Notes: generated by a model from the letters alone, not told the origin. DNA of 64,000 bases from Oscillibacter valericigenes (GCF_021531315.1 NZ_JAFBIQ010000002.1:124001-188000); one strand, 5' to 3'. Shown: positions 51,857 through 61,359, counted from the first letter of the stretch. Numbers and translations are program-made.

Positions 51857-52420
51857 TCATATAACGCATACATATCGTGGGTTTCGTCGTACTTGGTGTG
51901 TAGTACCATACATATTCCCACAATAAATCACAACCGCCCGGATATTCTCAGGCAGCTTGTGGTATCCATGGTACCCATCTGCGTGCAGCCAGCCCAAGAA
52001 GCCTTGCAGGAAATGTTCAGCATGCTCCGCTTTTCTTGTCGGCTGGTACTCATACAGCACAACCGCCTGTTTCGCGCAGCCGCTGGTGCGGTACAGCCAC
52101 ATATAGGATATGCTGGCGGAGGAACACCCCGGTTCCTTCAGCACCTGCAGCGTTGTCTCATCCGTGTGCAGCACCGGCTCCTTACGAAGCTGCTCGCGCA
52201 GCATATCGTAGACCGGCCGCAGCCACTTCTCCAAAGTGTTCAGCAGCCAGTTGGCCATGGTCTGCCGGGACAGCTTCAGGCCCTGGCGTCCGAAATCCTG
52301 TTCCAGACGGTACAGCGGGGAGTACATGACGAATTTCTGCGCCGTGATGTGAGCCACCGCCTCCGCGGAGGCAAAGCTGCCGGGCAGCAGCGTGGGTTCT
52401 TTTGGCGTCTTTACAATAGA
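51857..52420 (-). pseudogene. IS66 family transposase (TnpC), internal fragment
   Basis: The fragment holds the central DDE part: EPTLLPGSFASAEAVAHITA, SPLYRLEQDFGRQGLKLSRQ, VLHTDETTLQVLKEPG and GFLGWLHADGYHGYHKLPEN. Both ends of the roughly 500-residue protein are missing. It marks an insertion and deletion at the right end of the mobile region. Confidence 0.85.
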
Positions 52421-52553
52421 CTTGAGCGGCAATGAGAAGACGAAGGATGTTATCAACGAAACAACTTACGAGAGGAAAAACGGGCAGTTTGTTGTTATGG
52501 GCACCACCAATACGGATGATCTCACTTTCCAAGTGAGATCACTAAGCGAATAA
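52421..52553 (+). pseudogene. 3' fragment of an unknown gene
   Basis: The plus strand reads KDVINETTYERKNGQFVVMG then TTNTDDLTFQVRSLSE and a TAA at 52551. It has no start, as the upstream part is replaced by the IS66 scrap. The coding style is AT-richer than the chromosome. The family is not known. Confidence 0.35.
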
Positions 52554-52569
52554 CGACCGCTGTAAAACG

Positions 52570-52609
52570 CAAATCAAGCGCCCGGACGAAAGCTCGGGCG
52601 CTTGATTTG
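52570..52609. terminator. Perfect 15-base-pair hairpin at the right boundary
   Basis: CAAATCAAGCGCCCG (52570-52584) pairs with its exact complement (52595-52609) around a ten-base loop. No strong T run follows on the plus strand. It may be a terminator for the truncated upstream gene or part of the element boundary. Confidence 0.5.
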
Positions 52610-52728
52610 CGGGCGGGTGTCCCGACGAAAAGCGGCATTGAAAAAAGCAGGCTTTTTCATACGACGCAAACATGGACGCGCCGATGCGCATAGGTTGAGG
52701 TAGAAACTAAGACCATTGGAGGCGGACC

Positions 52729-53802
52729 ATGAAAACAACTCATTTTTTCCTCGGCGCAAACAGCGCGGAGGGGTTTTACGGGCTGTACGAGCAGCTGCTT
52801 GACGCGAAGCTCTATGACCTGCTGATCCTCAAGGGCGGTCCGGGCTGCGGGAAATCGACCTTTATGCACCGCGCGGCCGCTGCGCTGGAGGCGCGCGGGG
52901 CGCAGAGCGTGTACATCCACTGCTCCGGCGACCCGAATTCGCTTGACGCGGTGTTCTTTCCGGCCATCAGGACGGCCATCGTGGACGGCACTGCGCCGCA
53001 TGTGCTGGAGCCGCGGTATATGGGGGCGCATGAGCGCTATGTCGACCTCTCGCCCTGCTATGACTTCGCGGCGGCGAAGGAGACCGCAAGCGGTCTGACC
53101 GCGCTTGCCGACGCCTACCGCGCGTCGTACCGCGAGGCATACCATGTCCTGCGGGCGCTGGGCGGCGTGGACGCGGAGCGCCGCGCCCTTGTAAGCGCGC
53201 ACTTTGACGGAGAAAAGCTGCTGCGCCGCGCCTCGGGCATCGCCGCGCGCGAGCTCAGGGGCAGGGGAGCGGCGCGGGGGAAGACGGCAGAGGTCTTTCT
53301 CGGCGGCCTGACCTGTCAGGGGCTTGTGTGCCGCTTTGACAGCGTGGACGCGCTCTGCCCGCGCGTTTATGAGCTGTGCGACAGCTACGGCCTCGCCGCG
53401 CCGACACTGCAATTTCTGCGCGGCGCCGCGCTCGACGCGGGGGAGGACTGCATCGTCTGCCGCGACCCGCTGCGGCCCGCGGAGGTGCAGCATCTGCTGC
53501 TCCCATCGCGCGGGCTTGCGTTCATCACCACCGGAGAGGGGCTGCGCTACGAGGGAAAGCCCTATCGGCGGCTGCGCGTCGACGCGATGGCGGAGGAGAA
53601 GCTGACGCGCGCGGAAAAGGCGCACCTGCGCCTGATCCGCCGCGTTCGTCGGGCGCTGGAGGAGGAGGCGGTCGCCTCCCTTGCGCGGGCGAAACGCGGA
53701 CACGACGCGCTGGAGGCGCTCTACCGTCCCTGCGTGGACTTCGACGCGGTCGACGCGCTGTGCGACGCGGAGATCGCGCGGCTCACAGCCTATCTTTCGT
53801 GA
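52729..53802 (+). CDS. PRK06851-type ATPase
   Basis: This 357-residue protein has a P-loop ILKGGPGCGKSTFMHRAA near residue 34, then a second homologous half with weak nucleotide-binding features, as in PRK06851 proteins of spore formers. The substrate is unknown. The start is at 52729 with GGAGG about seven bases upstream. It is the first chromosomal gene right of the mobile region. Confidence 0.75.
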   Translation: MKTTHFFLGANSAEGFYGLYEQLLDAKLYDLLILKGGPGCGKSTFMHRAAAALEARGAQSVYIHCSGDPNSLDAVFFPAIRTAIVDGTAPHVLEPRYMGAHERYVDLSPCYDFAAAKETASGLTALADAYRASYREAYHVLRALGGVDAERRALVSAHFDGEKLLRRASGIAARELRGRGAARGKTAEVFLGGLTCQGLVCRFDSVDALCPRVYELCDSYGLAAPTLQFLRGAALDAGEDCIVCRDPLRPAEVQHLLLPSRGLAFITTGEGLRYEGKPYRRLRVDAMAEEKLTRAEKAHLRLIRRVRRALEEEAVASLARAKRGHDALEALYRPCVDFDAVDALCDAEIARLTAYLS

Positions 53803-53810
53803 GAAAAGAA

Positions 53811-53844
53811 AGGGAGCCTGCACAGAAGTGCAGACTCCCTTTTA
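53811..53844. terminator. Terminator between convergent genes
   Basis: GGGAG plus CTGCAC pair with GTGCAG plus CTCCC around AGAA, each arm with one bulge, and TTTTA follows. Confidence 0.65.
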
Positions 53845-53853
53845 TGCATGGGT

Positions 53854-54963
53854 TCAGACCGCGACGCGGCGGGCGGCGACATAGCCGGTGGTGTAGTAAG
53901 CGTCGGAAAAGTTGCTGACGATGACGCCGACGCCGTAGTCGGAGGCGTGGACGAATTGGCTGCCGCCAATGTATATGCCGACATGGGTAACGGGCTTGGA
54001 GGTTTTGCTGCCTGGCTTCTTGAAGAACACGAGATCGCCGGCGGCCAGCTCGTCCCACGAAACGGAAACGCCGTTTTGCAGCTGGGACGAGGCAGTGCGG
54101 TTGACGGAATAGCCAAGCTGCGAGCAGGAATACTGCACAAGGCCGGAGCAGTCAAAGCCGACGCTCGGACTGGAGCCGCCGTAGACATAGCTGTAACCGA
54201 CATACTGGAGCGCAAGGTTCGCAAGCTCCTGCCCCCTGCTTGAGGCGGCAACGGGAGTGTAGTCCGTTTCCTCCACATAGGCGGCGGAAACATAGCCCTG
54301 TTCGATCTGATACCATCCATTCTGAACGGAAACGACCTTTACGCAGCGGCCCTTTGCGAGCGAGCCCGCCTTGGAGTAGCCGGTGCCGGGACCGGAGCGG
54401 ATGTTGAGCGGGCCCTCCAGCACACGGATGTAGAGCTGCTCAAGCGCCTCCTCCGCGGTGGCGGGGGCGGTGTATTCAGCACTGATATAGCCCTGCTTGA
54501 GCTGATACCAGCCGTCCTGCGTGCCGAGAACCTTGACGACCTTGCCGGAGGCCAGCTCGCCCGCGACCTCGTAATCCGTGCCGGGGCCGGTGCGGACATT
54601 GAGCGCGTCCGCCGTGACCTTGACATAAACGCTCTCGCTCTGCGCCGCGGCGTTGTTCACCACGCTCTCCGTGGCTGTGACGGCGGCCTCTTCAAGGAGC
54701 TTGATGTAGCTTGCGGAGACATAGCCCTTCGTGCTGCCGAGCTGAACGGCATACCAGCCGTTTGTCGCAGTGTCGAGAATCTCCACCTGCTTGCCATGCG
54801 GCAGCTGACCGAGAACGGCGGCGGAGGTGCTCGCCTCCTTACGCACACGCAGGGGACTGCCGCCTGCGTCTACAACGCCGGTGAGCGCAAGGGTCGGAGT
54901 GGTCAGACAGACTGCCAGCAAAAGACCGGCGGCCGTGCCGCGTAGCACATGGCGCAGATTCAT
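53854..54963 (-). CDS. Secreted cell-wall hydrolase: three SH3b domains + NlpC/P60
   Basis: This 369-residue protein has a signal peptide (to about residue 27) and three bacterial SH3 domains, each with an L-x-(V/I)-R-x-G/E-x-G/S pattern (SPLRVRKEAS, ALNVRTGPGT, PLNIRSGPGT). The C-terminal NlpC/P60 domain has Cys272 (FDCSGL), His327 (THVGIYIGG) and His339 (FVHAS). It cleaves peptidoglycan stem peptides by family. The start is the ATG at 54963 with GGAGG upstream. Confidence 0.9.
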   Translation of the reverse strand: MNLRHVLRGTAAGLLLAVCLTTPTLALTGVVDAGGSPLRVRKEASTSAAVLGQLPHGKQVEILDTATNGWYAVQLGSTKGYVSASYIKLLEEAAVTATESVVNNAAAQSESVYVKVTADALNVRTGPGTDYEVAGELASGKVVKVLGTQDGWYQLKQGYISAEYTAPATAEEALEQLYIRVLEGPLNIRSGPGTGYSKAGSLAKGRCVKVVSVQNGWYQIEQGYVSAAYVEETDYTPVAASSRGQELANLALQYVGYSYVYGGSSPSVGFDCSGLVQYSCSQLGYSVNRTASSQLQNGVSVSWDELAAGDLVFFKKPGSKTSKPVTHVGIYIGGSQFVHASDYGVGVIVSNFSDAYYTTGYVAARRVAV

Positions 54964-55125
54964 GGGGGTATCCTCCTTATGATGAAGGGCAGAACGGATA
55001 GGCCGCACCGCCGGAGAGTATCAAAGGTTACAATTTGTAACTATTGTAGTTATAACATACTTCGACAGCAGATGCAAGGCTTTTTTGCATTTTTCTCATT
55101 TGATCAGAGCGCGTGTCCTCTTGCT

Positions 55126-56076
55126 TTAGTGCGGGGCGCGGCGGCTCAGCCGCTGCTGTGCCGCGTGACGGCGGCGGCGCTGGGCGTTCACCACGACATA
55201 GACCATCATGATGATGGTGATGGCATAGGGAATGATGCCCGTGAGGTCGGAGCTGACATAGTCCTGCAATCTCAGACCGATGGCGTCGAAAAAGCCGAAC
55301 ATCAGAGCGGCAAGGTAGGCTCTGGCGGGGTTTGCCGCGCCGAAGATGACGCAGGCGAAGGCGATGTAGCCGCGGGAGTTGGACATATTTTCGGCAAAGG
55401 TGCCGTTGAGGTAGCCGAGCGAGAGGTGTGCGCCTGCGAGCGCGCACAAAACGCCGCACAGCACGCTCGCCAGCCATTTCATCTTTTCCGGCTCGATGCC
55501 GGCGGTGCGCAGCGTTTCGGGCTTTTCCCCGCTCGCGCGCAGCCAGAAGCCGTAGGGCGTTTTGTAGATGAACACCCACAGAACAAAGACGAGCAGCCAT
55601 GTGACATAGACGAAAAGGGAGTGGCCGTTGAGCACCGCGCCGAGGAACGGGAGCTTATCGAGCAGGGGGATATTCACCGTTGGGAGGGACGGAAAGCCCT
55701 TCGCGCCCGAGGTGCCGAACACGGCGCGGGAGAGATAGGTCGTGAGGCCGAGGGCGAAGGTGTTGAGCGCGCAGCCGATGATGAACTCGTCCGAGCGGAA
55801 CTTCACGACGAAGAGCGCAAAGAACAGCCCTACGAGCAGCCCCATGAGCAGCACCAGTCCCACGCCGCCCCATGCGGAGGCGAAAAGATAGCTGCCGAAC
55901 ACGCCGAAAAACGCCCCCATCAGGATCATGCCGTCCATGCCGATGTTCATGATGCCCGCGTGCTCAGTGAGCGAGCCGCCGATGGCGGCGAGCGCCACGG
56001 GCGTGGCGCGGCGGAGCATCTCGTTGAAGGTGCCGGAGGAAAAGATGCCGGCGAGGATCGCGGAAAAGTCATCCAT
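55126..56076 (-). CDS. Nucleoside-type ABC transporter permease (second)
   Basis: This 316-residue permease of the BPD_transp_2 family has about eight helices and the AAIGGSLTEHAGIMNIGMDG signature seen in RbsC/NupQ-like proteins. It overlaps the upstream permease by eight bases. It is the last gene of the operon. Confidence 0.88.
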   Translation of the reverse strand: MDDFSAILAGIFSSGTFNEMLRRATPVALAAIGGSLTEHAGIMNIGMDGMILMGAFFGVFGSYLFASAWGGVGLVLLMGLLVGLFFALFVVKFRSDEFIIGCALNTFALGLTTYLSRAVFGTSGAKGFPSLPTVNIPLLDKLPFLGAVLNGHSLFVYVTWLLVFVLWVFIYKTPYGFWLRASGEKPETLRTAGIEPEKMKWLASVLCGVLCALAGAHLSLGYLNGTFAENMSNSRGYIAFACVIFGAANPARAYLAALMFGFFDAIGLRLQDYVSSDLTGIIPYAITIIMMVYVVVNAQRRRRHAAQQRLSRRAPH

Positions 56077-57169
56077 GCTTTGTTTCCTCCTTCAAGCGTT
56101 CTTCGGCGGCTCGCTTTGCTCTGCGCCGCTCGCGCGCCGCGGCGAGCGAGCGGGTGATGCCGCTCTCGGCGGCCATGCAGAAGATGATGATGGTCTGAAT
56201 GATGAGGTAGATCTGCGAGGGGATGCCGATGAGCTCCATGCCCTGCGCGCCGATTTTGAGCACCGCGAAAAAGAGCGAGAGGAAGATGACGGTGACGCTC
56301 TTGTACTGTGCGATCATGGCGACCATCAGCGCCTCGAAGTAATAGTCCTTGCTCACGCTGTCGCGGTAGAGATGCTCGACGCCGTAGACGCGGAACATAC
56401 CCACGAGGCCGCACATCGCGCCGGAGATGACCATGGAGAGAATAATGATCTGGTCGGTGCGCAGGCCCGAGAAGAAGGCGAAGCGCGGGTTTTCGCCCGT
56501 GATGCGCATTTCATAGCCCACGGAGGTGCGCTCCATCACATACCACACGAGGAAGGCCATCACCGCCGCTGCGAACACGGCAGTCGTGAGATTGGAGCGG
56601 GGAATGACGCTGCCGAACCAATACTGCGCACCGAGCTGCTCGGTCGCGGCGACCATATTCTTGTTGGGGTTTTTCCACGGCCCCTTGGCAAGATACTGGC
56701 AGAGGAAGGCGGCGATGGTGTTGAGCATGATGGTGGTGATGACCTCGTTGACCTTGACCTTCACCTTCAAGACGCCGGGGATGAAAGCGTACAGTCCGCC
56801 GACGGTCATCGCCGCGAGCGCGGCGCAGAGGATAACGAGAAAGCGCGGCTGCCCGTCCATCCACACGCCGACCTGCGCGGCGAAGATGGCACCGAGGAGC
56901 AGCTGGCCCTCGCCGCCGACGTTGAAGATGCCGACGCGCGCGCCGAGCACGCAGGCGAGGCCGCAGATGCAAAGAACCATCGCGTATTCCAGAAAGTCGC
57001 CGATGTGGCGGGCGCTGTCGAACGCGCCGGAGAGCATCGCACCGTAGGCCTCGAGCGGGTGGAAGCCGGAGACGGCGAGGATGCCCGCGCCGATGAGAAA
57101 GGCGAAGAGAATGGAGAGCAGGAGCGAGACAAGGTAGCGGTAATTGACCGCGCTTACAAGCTTTTTCAT
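56069..57169 (-). CDS. Nucleoside-type ABC transporter permease (first)
   Basis: This 366-residue permease of the same family has a longer N-terminus (NYRYLVSLLLSILFAFLIGA) and the GARVGIFNVGGEGQLLLGAI motif, matching NupP/BmpC-type subunits. It overlaps the ATPase gene by four bases and the next permease by eight. The two permeases probably form a heterodimer. Confidence 0.88.
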   Translation of the reverse strand: MKKLVSAVNYRYLVSLLLSILFAFLIGAGILAVSGFHPLEAYGAMLSGAFDSARHIGDFLEYAMVLCICGLACVLGARVGIFNVGGEGQLLLGAIFAAQVGVWMDGQPRFLVILCAALAAMTVGGLYAFIPGVLKVKVKVNEVITTIMLNTIAAFLCQYLAKGPWKNPNKNMVAATEQLGAQYWFGSVIPRSNLTTAVFAAAVMAFLVWYVMERTSVGYEMRITGENPRFAFFSGLRTDQIIILSMVISGAMCGLVGMFRVYGVEHLYRDSVSKDYYFEALMVAMIAQYKSVTVIFLSLFFAVLKIGAQGMELIGIPSQIYLIIQTIIIFCMAAESGITRSLAAARERRRAKRAAEERLKEETKHG

Positions 57170-58707
57170 TTCGCTGCCGCCTCCTTTCCCTCGCGGTGGC
57201 CGGTCATGTACCAGCCGATCTCCTCCTTGGTGATGTCGCTCGCGCGGAACTCGCCGGTGATGCGCCCCTCATACATCGTGATGATGCGGTCGGAGAGACG
57301 GAACACCTCGTCGAGGTCGGCGGAGCAGAGGAGAACGGCGCAGCCCGCGTTGCGTTTTTCGATGATGCGGGTGTGGATGAATTCGATCGCGCCCACATCC
57401 ACGCCGCGCGTGGGCTGAGCGATGATGAGAACGGGAGAGTCGAAGGAAAACTCGCGCGCGACGACGACCTTTTGCATATTGCCGCCGGACATGGAGCCGA
57501 CAGCGGTATCGACGCCCGCGCTGCGGATGTCAAAGCGCTCGTAGGTCTCCTCGGCGTAGCGCTCGATGGAGCTGCGCCGCTGATGGAAGGCAAAGCCGCT
57601 GAAGGACTTTTCGCGCTGCTTGCCCATGAGGAGGTTGTCCGTCACGCTGGAAACGGCGCTCACGCCGGTCGCCAAGCGGTCCTCGGGAATGTGGGCAAGA
57701 CCGACCCTGCGAATTTCGCCCGCGGTCCTTCCTGTGACATTCTGCCCACAGACCTCCACCGTGCCGCGCTCGACGCGGCGCATCCCGGTGATGGCCTCCA
57801 GCAGCTCGCTCTGCCCGTTGCCCTCGATGGCGGCGATACCGAGCACCTCGCCCGCGCGGACGGACAGGCTCAGACCGTCCACGGCGACCAGCCCGCGGTC
57901 GTCGCAGACCGTGAGGTCCTCGACCCTGATCTGCTCCGCTCCCGCCTCGCCCGTCTTTTCAAGCTTATCGTAGAGCACGGGGCGGCCGACCATCATCGAG
58001 GCAAGCTTTTTTTCATCCACATCGCAGGTGTTCTCCACGCCGATGAGCCGGCCCTTGCGCATCACGCCCACGCGGTCGGAGATCGCCATGACCTCATAGA
58101 GCTTGTGCGTGATGATGATGACCGTCATGCCCAGCTCCTTCACCACGCGGCGGATCACGGCGAACAGCTCGTCCGTCTCCTGCGGGGTGAGCACGGCGGT
58201 CGGCTCGTCCAGAATGAGGATGTCCGCGCCGCGATAGAGCGTTTTCAAAATTTCCACGCGCTGCTGGAGACCCACGCCGATCTCGCGCACCACGGCGGCG
58301 GGCTCGACCACAAGACCGTATTCCTCCACCAGCTTCTGCGCGGCGGCTTCGGCGGCGCGGTTATCGAAGAGAACGCCCATTTTGCGCGGCTCACGGCTCA
58401 TGACAATATTCTGCGCCACGGTGAAGCTGGGCACGAGCATGAAGTGCTGGTGCACCATGCCGACACCCATGGCAATGGCATTTTTCGGCGTAAAGCGCTC
58501 GACCTTCTGCCCGCGGATATACACCTCGCCGTTCGTCGGCTCGTTGATGCCGTAGAGAATGTTCATCAGCGTCGTTTTGCCTGCGCCATTCTCGCCGACG
58601 AGGGCGAAGACCTCTCCCTTGCGGATGTCGAGCGACACATCGTCGTTGGCGAGCACACCGGGAAATTCCATGGAAATGTGGCGGAATTCAACTGCGTTTT
58701 CCTGCAA
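57166..58707 (-). CDS. Nucleoside-type ABC transporter ATPase (double cassette)
   Basis: This 513-residue protein has two ABC domains. The first has Walker A GENGAGKTT and LILDEPTAVLTPQE. The second lacks a normal Walker A (AIEGNGQSELLE) but has the SGGNMQKVVVAREF signature, as in RbsA/NupO-type proteins. The start is a TTG (58707) eight bases after GAGGG, chosen over the GTG at 58722, which overlaps that site. Confidence 0.88.
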   Translation of the reverse strand: MQENAVEFRHISMEFPGVLANDDVSLDIRKGEVFALVGENGAGKTTLMNILYGINEPTNGEVYIRGQKVERFTPKNAIAMGVGMVHQHFMLVPSFTVAQNIVMSREPRKMGVLFDNRAAEAAAQKLVEEYGLVVEPAAVVREIGVGLQQRVEILKTLYRGADILILDEPTAVLTPQETDELFAVIRRVVKELGMTVIIITHKLYEVMAISDRVGVMRKGRLIGVENTCDVDEKKLASMMVGRPVLYDKLEKTGEAGAEQIRVEDLTVCDDRGLVAVDGLSLSVRAGEVLGIAAIEGNGQSELLEAITGMRRVERGTVEVCGQNVTGRTAGEIRRVGLAHIPEDRLATGVSAVSSVTDNLLMGKQREKSFSGFAFHQRRSSIERYAEETYERFDIRSAGVDTAVGSMSGGNMQKVVVAREFSFDSPVLIIAQPTRGVDVGAIEFIHTRIIEKRNAGCAVLLCSADLDEVFRLSDRIITMYEGRITGEFRASDITKEEIGWYMTGHREGKEAAAK

Positions 58708-58742
58708 GGCTCGTTCCCTCACTTTCTTTTCGGATAGGAAAA

Positions 58743-58766
58743 GCGGCGCGGCTTTTGCCGCGCCGC
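58743..58766 (-). promoter_or_regulatory. Intercistronic hairpin between the binding protein and ATPase genes
   Basis: GCGGCGCGGC (58743-58752), TTTT and its complement (58757-58766) form a perfect ten-pair stem. It lacks a clear T run and probably keeps binding-protein mRNA at a higher level than the rest of the operon. Confidence 0.55.
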
Positions 58767-58803
58767 AAAGGGTTGCTGTTATTTGATAGATAATGAAATG
58801 TAA

Positions 58804-59829
58804 TCAGGCGCGCGTGGTGCTGACCAGGATCTCGCCGGAGGCGATCAGCCCGGCAAGCGCCTCGACCTCGGCCTTGACCTCGTCGGGAACCTGCTGCGTC
58901 ATGCCGTCCTCGCCGTAGCCGATGCCGACGTAGCCGGTCGCCATGTCGGCGGTCCAGGTGGTGCCAAAGCGGCTGTCACCGTTGAGATAAGACTTGACCG
59001 CGTCATAGATGGAGCTGCCGACCTCCTTCTTCATCGAGCAGATGATGACCTCGGGGTCGATGTACTTCTGGTCGCTGTCCACGCCGATGGCGTAGAAGCC
59101 CTTCTCCTTGGCGGCCTCGAACACGCCGTCGCCGCAGGCGGAGGCAATCTGGAAGATGACATCCGCGCCCTGATCGTTGAGCGCGATGGCGCAGTCCTTG
59201 CCGACGGCGGGATCGTCGTAGGTGTTGGAGTAGTTCTTCACCACGCTGATGTCCTTGCCGTTCTCGGTGCCGTAATACTTCGCGCCCTGCTCATAGCCGA
59301 CGATGAAGTCGTTGATGGTGTCGGCATCCTCGCCGCCGACCGCGCCGACCACGCCGCTCTCAGAGACCGCGGCGGCAATGTAGCCCGCGAGGAAGCTGCC
59401 CTCGTTTTGGGCGTAGGTGATGTTGAGCACATTCTCCACAGGCTCGCTGGTGGCGTTATCCACCCAGATCCAGTTGACGGCGGGATAATCGGACGCGATG
59501 GTCTCGACATTGTAGAATTCCCAGCCGACGCACACAACGATGTTCGCCTTCTCGGCGGCGTTCTTCATCTGGATGTCGTGGTTTTCGTTGTTGCACTCGA
59601 TGACGATGGGGGTCACATCGAGGTCGGCCACCATGCGGTCAAGCCCCTCCTTGGAGGAGTCGTAGAAGCTGCGGTCGCCGAGCTTGCCCGCCACGACCAG
59701 CGCGACGGTCAGGCCCTTGGTCTCGCCGTTGGGGTCGGGAGCGGGGCTTGGGTCATTTTCCTTTTTGCCGCAGGCGGCAAGGCTGAGCACCATGATGGCA
59801 CACAGCAGCACAGAGAGAAACTTTTTCAT
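58804..59829 (-). CDS. BMP family nucleoside-binding lipoprotein
   Basis: This 341-residue lipoprotein has a lipobox with Cys20 (SLAACGKK), an Asp/Pro linker and the BMP fold with KLGDRSFYDSSKEGLDRM near the start. The family binds purine nucleosides and delivers them to the ABC permeases encoded downstream. AGAGGT precedes the ATG. It is the first gene of the operon with a clear promoter. Confidence 0.9.
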   Translation of the reverse strand: MKKFLSVLLCAIMVLSLAACGKKENDPSPAPDPNGETKGLTVALVVAGKLGDRSFYDSSKEGLDRMVADLDVTPIVIECNNENHDIQMKNAAEKANIVVCVGWEFYNVETIASDYPAVNWIWVDNATSEPVENVLNITYAQNEGSFLAGYIAAAVSESGVVGAVGGEDADTINDFIVGYEQGAKYYGTENGKDISVVKNYSNTYDDPAVGKDCAIALNDQGADVIFQIASACGDGVFEAAKEKGFYAIGVDSDQKYIDPEVIICSMKKEVGSSIYDAVKSYLNGDSRFGTTWTADMATGYVGIGYGEDGMTQQVPDEVKAEVEALAGLIASGEILVSTTRA

Positions 59830-59898
59830 TCCAATTTACCTCTTGATCAATGTATTTTTCCGCGCGGCAAATGCAAGAGAGCCGCATGGATATACTCT

Positions 59899-59927
59899 AT
59901 TATAGGCACATCCGCGCGGCTTTGCAA
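59899..59927 (-). promoter_or_regulatory. Promoter of the nucleoside ABC operon
   Basis: On the minus strand, TTGCAA (59927-59922) and TATAAT (59904-59899) are separated by 17 bases. CCGCGCGGC occurs both over the spacer (59912-59920) and in the early leader (59860-59868), which could be a repeated regulatory site. Confidence 0.75.
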
Positions 59928-60059
59928 GCCTTATTCTAAAATTTGCGGAATTTGCGCGCAGTGTTCGCCCGCGCCGTTTCGGGAAATTGCACCCTTGCGC
60001 CGCGCGGCGCCTCTGTGCTACAATAGAGCAGAAAATAAAGCAAAGCGAGGAGCATGACG

Positions 60060-61010
60060 ATGGAGTACGATCTGCCCGTCGCGCGAATGGCGCGCGGCGA
60101 CGATGTGGAGGGCTTTTATGTGGTGAAGTCCGCCTTTTCCAAGGTGGCGAACAACGGAAAGCCTTTTTTGAACCTGACCCTTTCCGACAGCAGCGGTGCG
60201 ATCGACGCCAAGGTGTGGGACTACGGCGGCCCCGTCGGCGCGGCGGACGAGGGCAAGGTCGTGAAGATCCGCGGCAGCGTGTCGGAGTTTCGCGGGGCCT
60301 TGCAGCTGACGGTCGAGCGTATCCGACTTGCCGGCGCGGGCGACAGCTATGACCTTGCAGCGCTCGTGCCGACCGCGCCCATTGACGCGGAGGCGATGTA
60401 CGCCTCGGTTGAGCGGCTGCTCGAGTCCATCGCGGATACCGACTACAAGGCAATTTGCCGCGAGCTGCTGCGCCGCCACAGCGAGCGCTTCCGCACCATT
60501 CCCGCCGCCAAGAGTGTCCACCACGGCTTTTTACAGGGGCTTTTGATGCACACGGGCAACATGATGAAGCTCGCCGATTTTCTTGCCGATATGTACGCCG
60601 ACACTGTGGATCGCAGCCTGCTGCTTGCGGGCGCCTTTGCCCATGACCTGCAAAAGGAGCGCGAGTTCCGCTTTTCCGCCCTCGGCCTTGTGACGGACTA
60701 TTCCGTGCCGGGGCAGCTGCTCGGACACCTTGTCATGGGCGCGCAGGAGATCGCAGAGATCGCGCGCGAGCTGGATATTTCCAAGGAAAAGTCTGTGCTG
60801 CTCCAGCACCTTATCCTCTCCCACCACGGCGAGCCGGCATTCGGCGCGGCGGTGCGCCCGGTCTGCGCCGAGAGCGAGCTTTTGAGCTATATCGACATGA
60901 TCGACAGCCGCATGGAGATCTACCGCGAGGTGCTTGCGGAAACGCCGCTCGGCGGCTTCAGCGACCGCGTGTTTGCGCTCGACGGCAAAAAGCTCTATCA
61001 TCACGAATGA
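60060..61010 (+). CDS. yhaM: 3'-5' exoribonuclease YhaM family
   Basis: This 316-residue protein has an N-terminal OB fold (GKPFLNLTLSDSSGAIDAKV) and a C-terminal HD hydrolase domain (HHGFLQGLLMHTGNM, AFAHDLQKEREF, LILSHHGEP), the YhaM architecture. It would degrade RNA from the 3' end. The ATG at 60060 has GAGGAG seven bases upstream; the ATG at 60054 abuts the site. A TACAAT box lies at 60018. Confidence 0.88.
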   Translation: MEYDLPVARMARGDDVEGFYVVKSAFSKVANNGKPFLNLTLSDSSGAIDAKVWDYGGPVGAADEGKVVKIRGSVSEFRGALQLTVERIRLAGAGDSYDLAALVPTAPIDAEAMYASVERLLESIADTDYKAICRELLRRHSERFRTIPAAKSVHHGFLQGLLMHTGNMMKLADFLADMYADTVDRSLLLAGAFAHDLQKEREFRFSALGLVTDYSVPGQLLGHLVMGAQEIAEIARELDISKEKSVLLQHLILSHHGEPAFGAAVRPVCAESELLSYIDMIDSRMEIYREVLAETPLGGFSDRVFALDGKKLYHHE

Positions 61011-61023
61011 GGAGGGGAGAGCA

Positions 61024-61311
61024 ATGCTCCCATGCTTTGAGACTATGGACGCGCACTGGTTCCACCGTGCGTTCGTCTACACAGGCTCGGTGACCGACCG
61101 CACGAGCGGGCTGGATTTTCGCTATCGCTGCGAGCAGGTCAAGGATGACAACGGCGATGCGCTCAAGGCCTCGACCTACTCCGGCCTCTGCTATGAGCTG
61201 GCACAGGATGTGGAGGAGGCGACCTTTGCGTGGACGGACGAGGGCATCGCGTCGCTGCGCGAATGGTACCAGTCGCAGTATGAAAAGTTCCTTGCGGCAC
61301 ATCAAAAATGA
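61024..61311 (+). CDS. Hypothetical protein, 95 residues, paired with yhaM
   Basis: It starts 14 bases after yhaM with a GAGGAGGGG site. The sequence MLPCFETMDAHWFHRAFVYT ... LREWYQSQYEKFLA is soluble with no motif that I recognise. It is probably cotranscribed with yhaM. The function is unknown. Confidence 0.6.
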   Translation: MLPCFETMDAHWFHRAFVYTGSVTDRTSGLDFRYRCEQVKDDNGDALKASTYSGLCYELAQDVEEATFAWTDEGIASLREWYQSQYEKFLAAHQK

Positions 61312-61317
61312 GAAAAA

Positions 61318-61348
61318 GGGAGCGGCTTTCCGTCGGAAAGCCGCTCCC
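61318..61348. terminator. Terminator between convergent operons
   Basis: A perfect 14-base-pair stem (61318-61331 with 61335-61348) around GTC. On the minus strand TTTTTC follows, so it ends the ABC operon. Confidence 0.85.
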
Positions 61349-61359
61349 TCCTTATGCTG

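Larger units (their letters stand above)
27540..52560. mobile_element. Decayed integrative (conjugative) element
   Basis: The segment starts with a large serine recombinase and ends with ParA/ParB and an IS66 scrap. Between them are pilin-like, VirB6-like, VirD4-like and E2-like genes in truncated form, IS1182 and IS4 remnants, toxin-antitoxin loci and surface-protein cargo. GC content is uneven and often lower than in the flanks. Flanking genes on both sides are ordinary housekeeping genes. The edges are approximate: I could not find a convincing direct repeat (att) by eye. Several insertions could be superimposed. Confidence 0.7.

Noticed and set aside
27481-52720. att direct repeats flanking the element
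   Set aside because: Comparison of both edges by eye showed no shared stretch longer than chance, so no att feature was listed.
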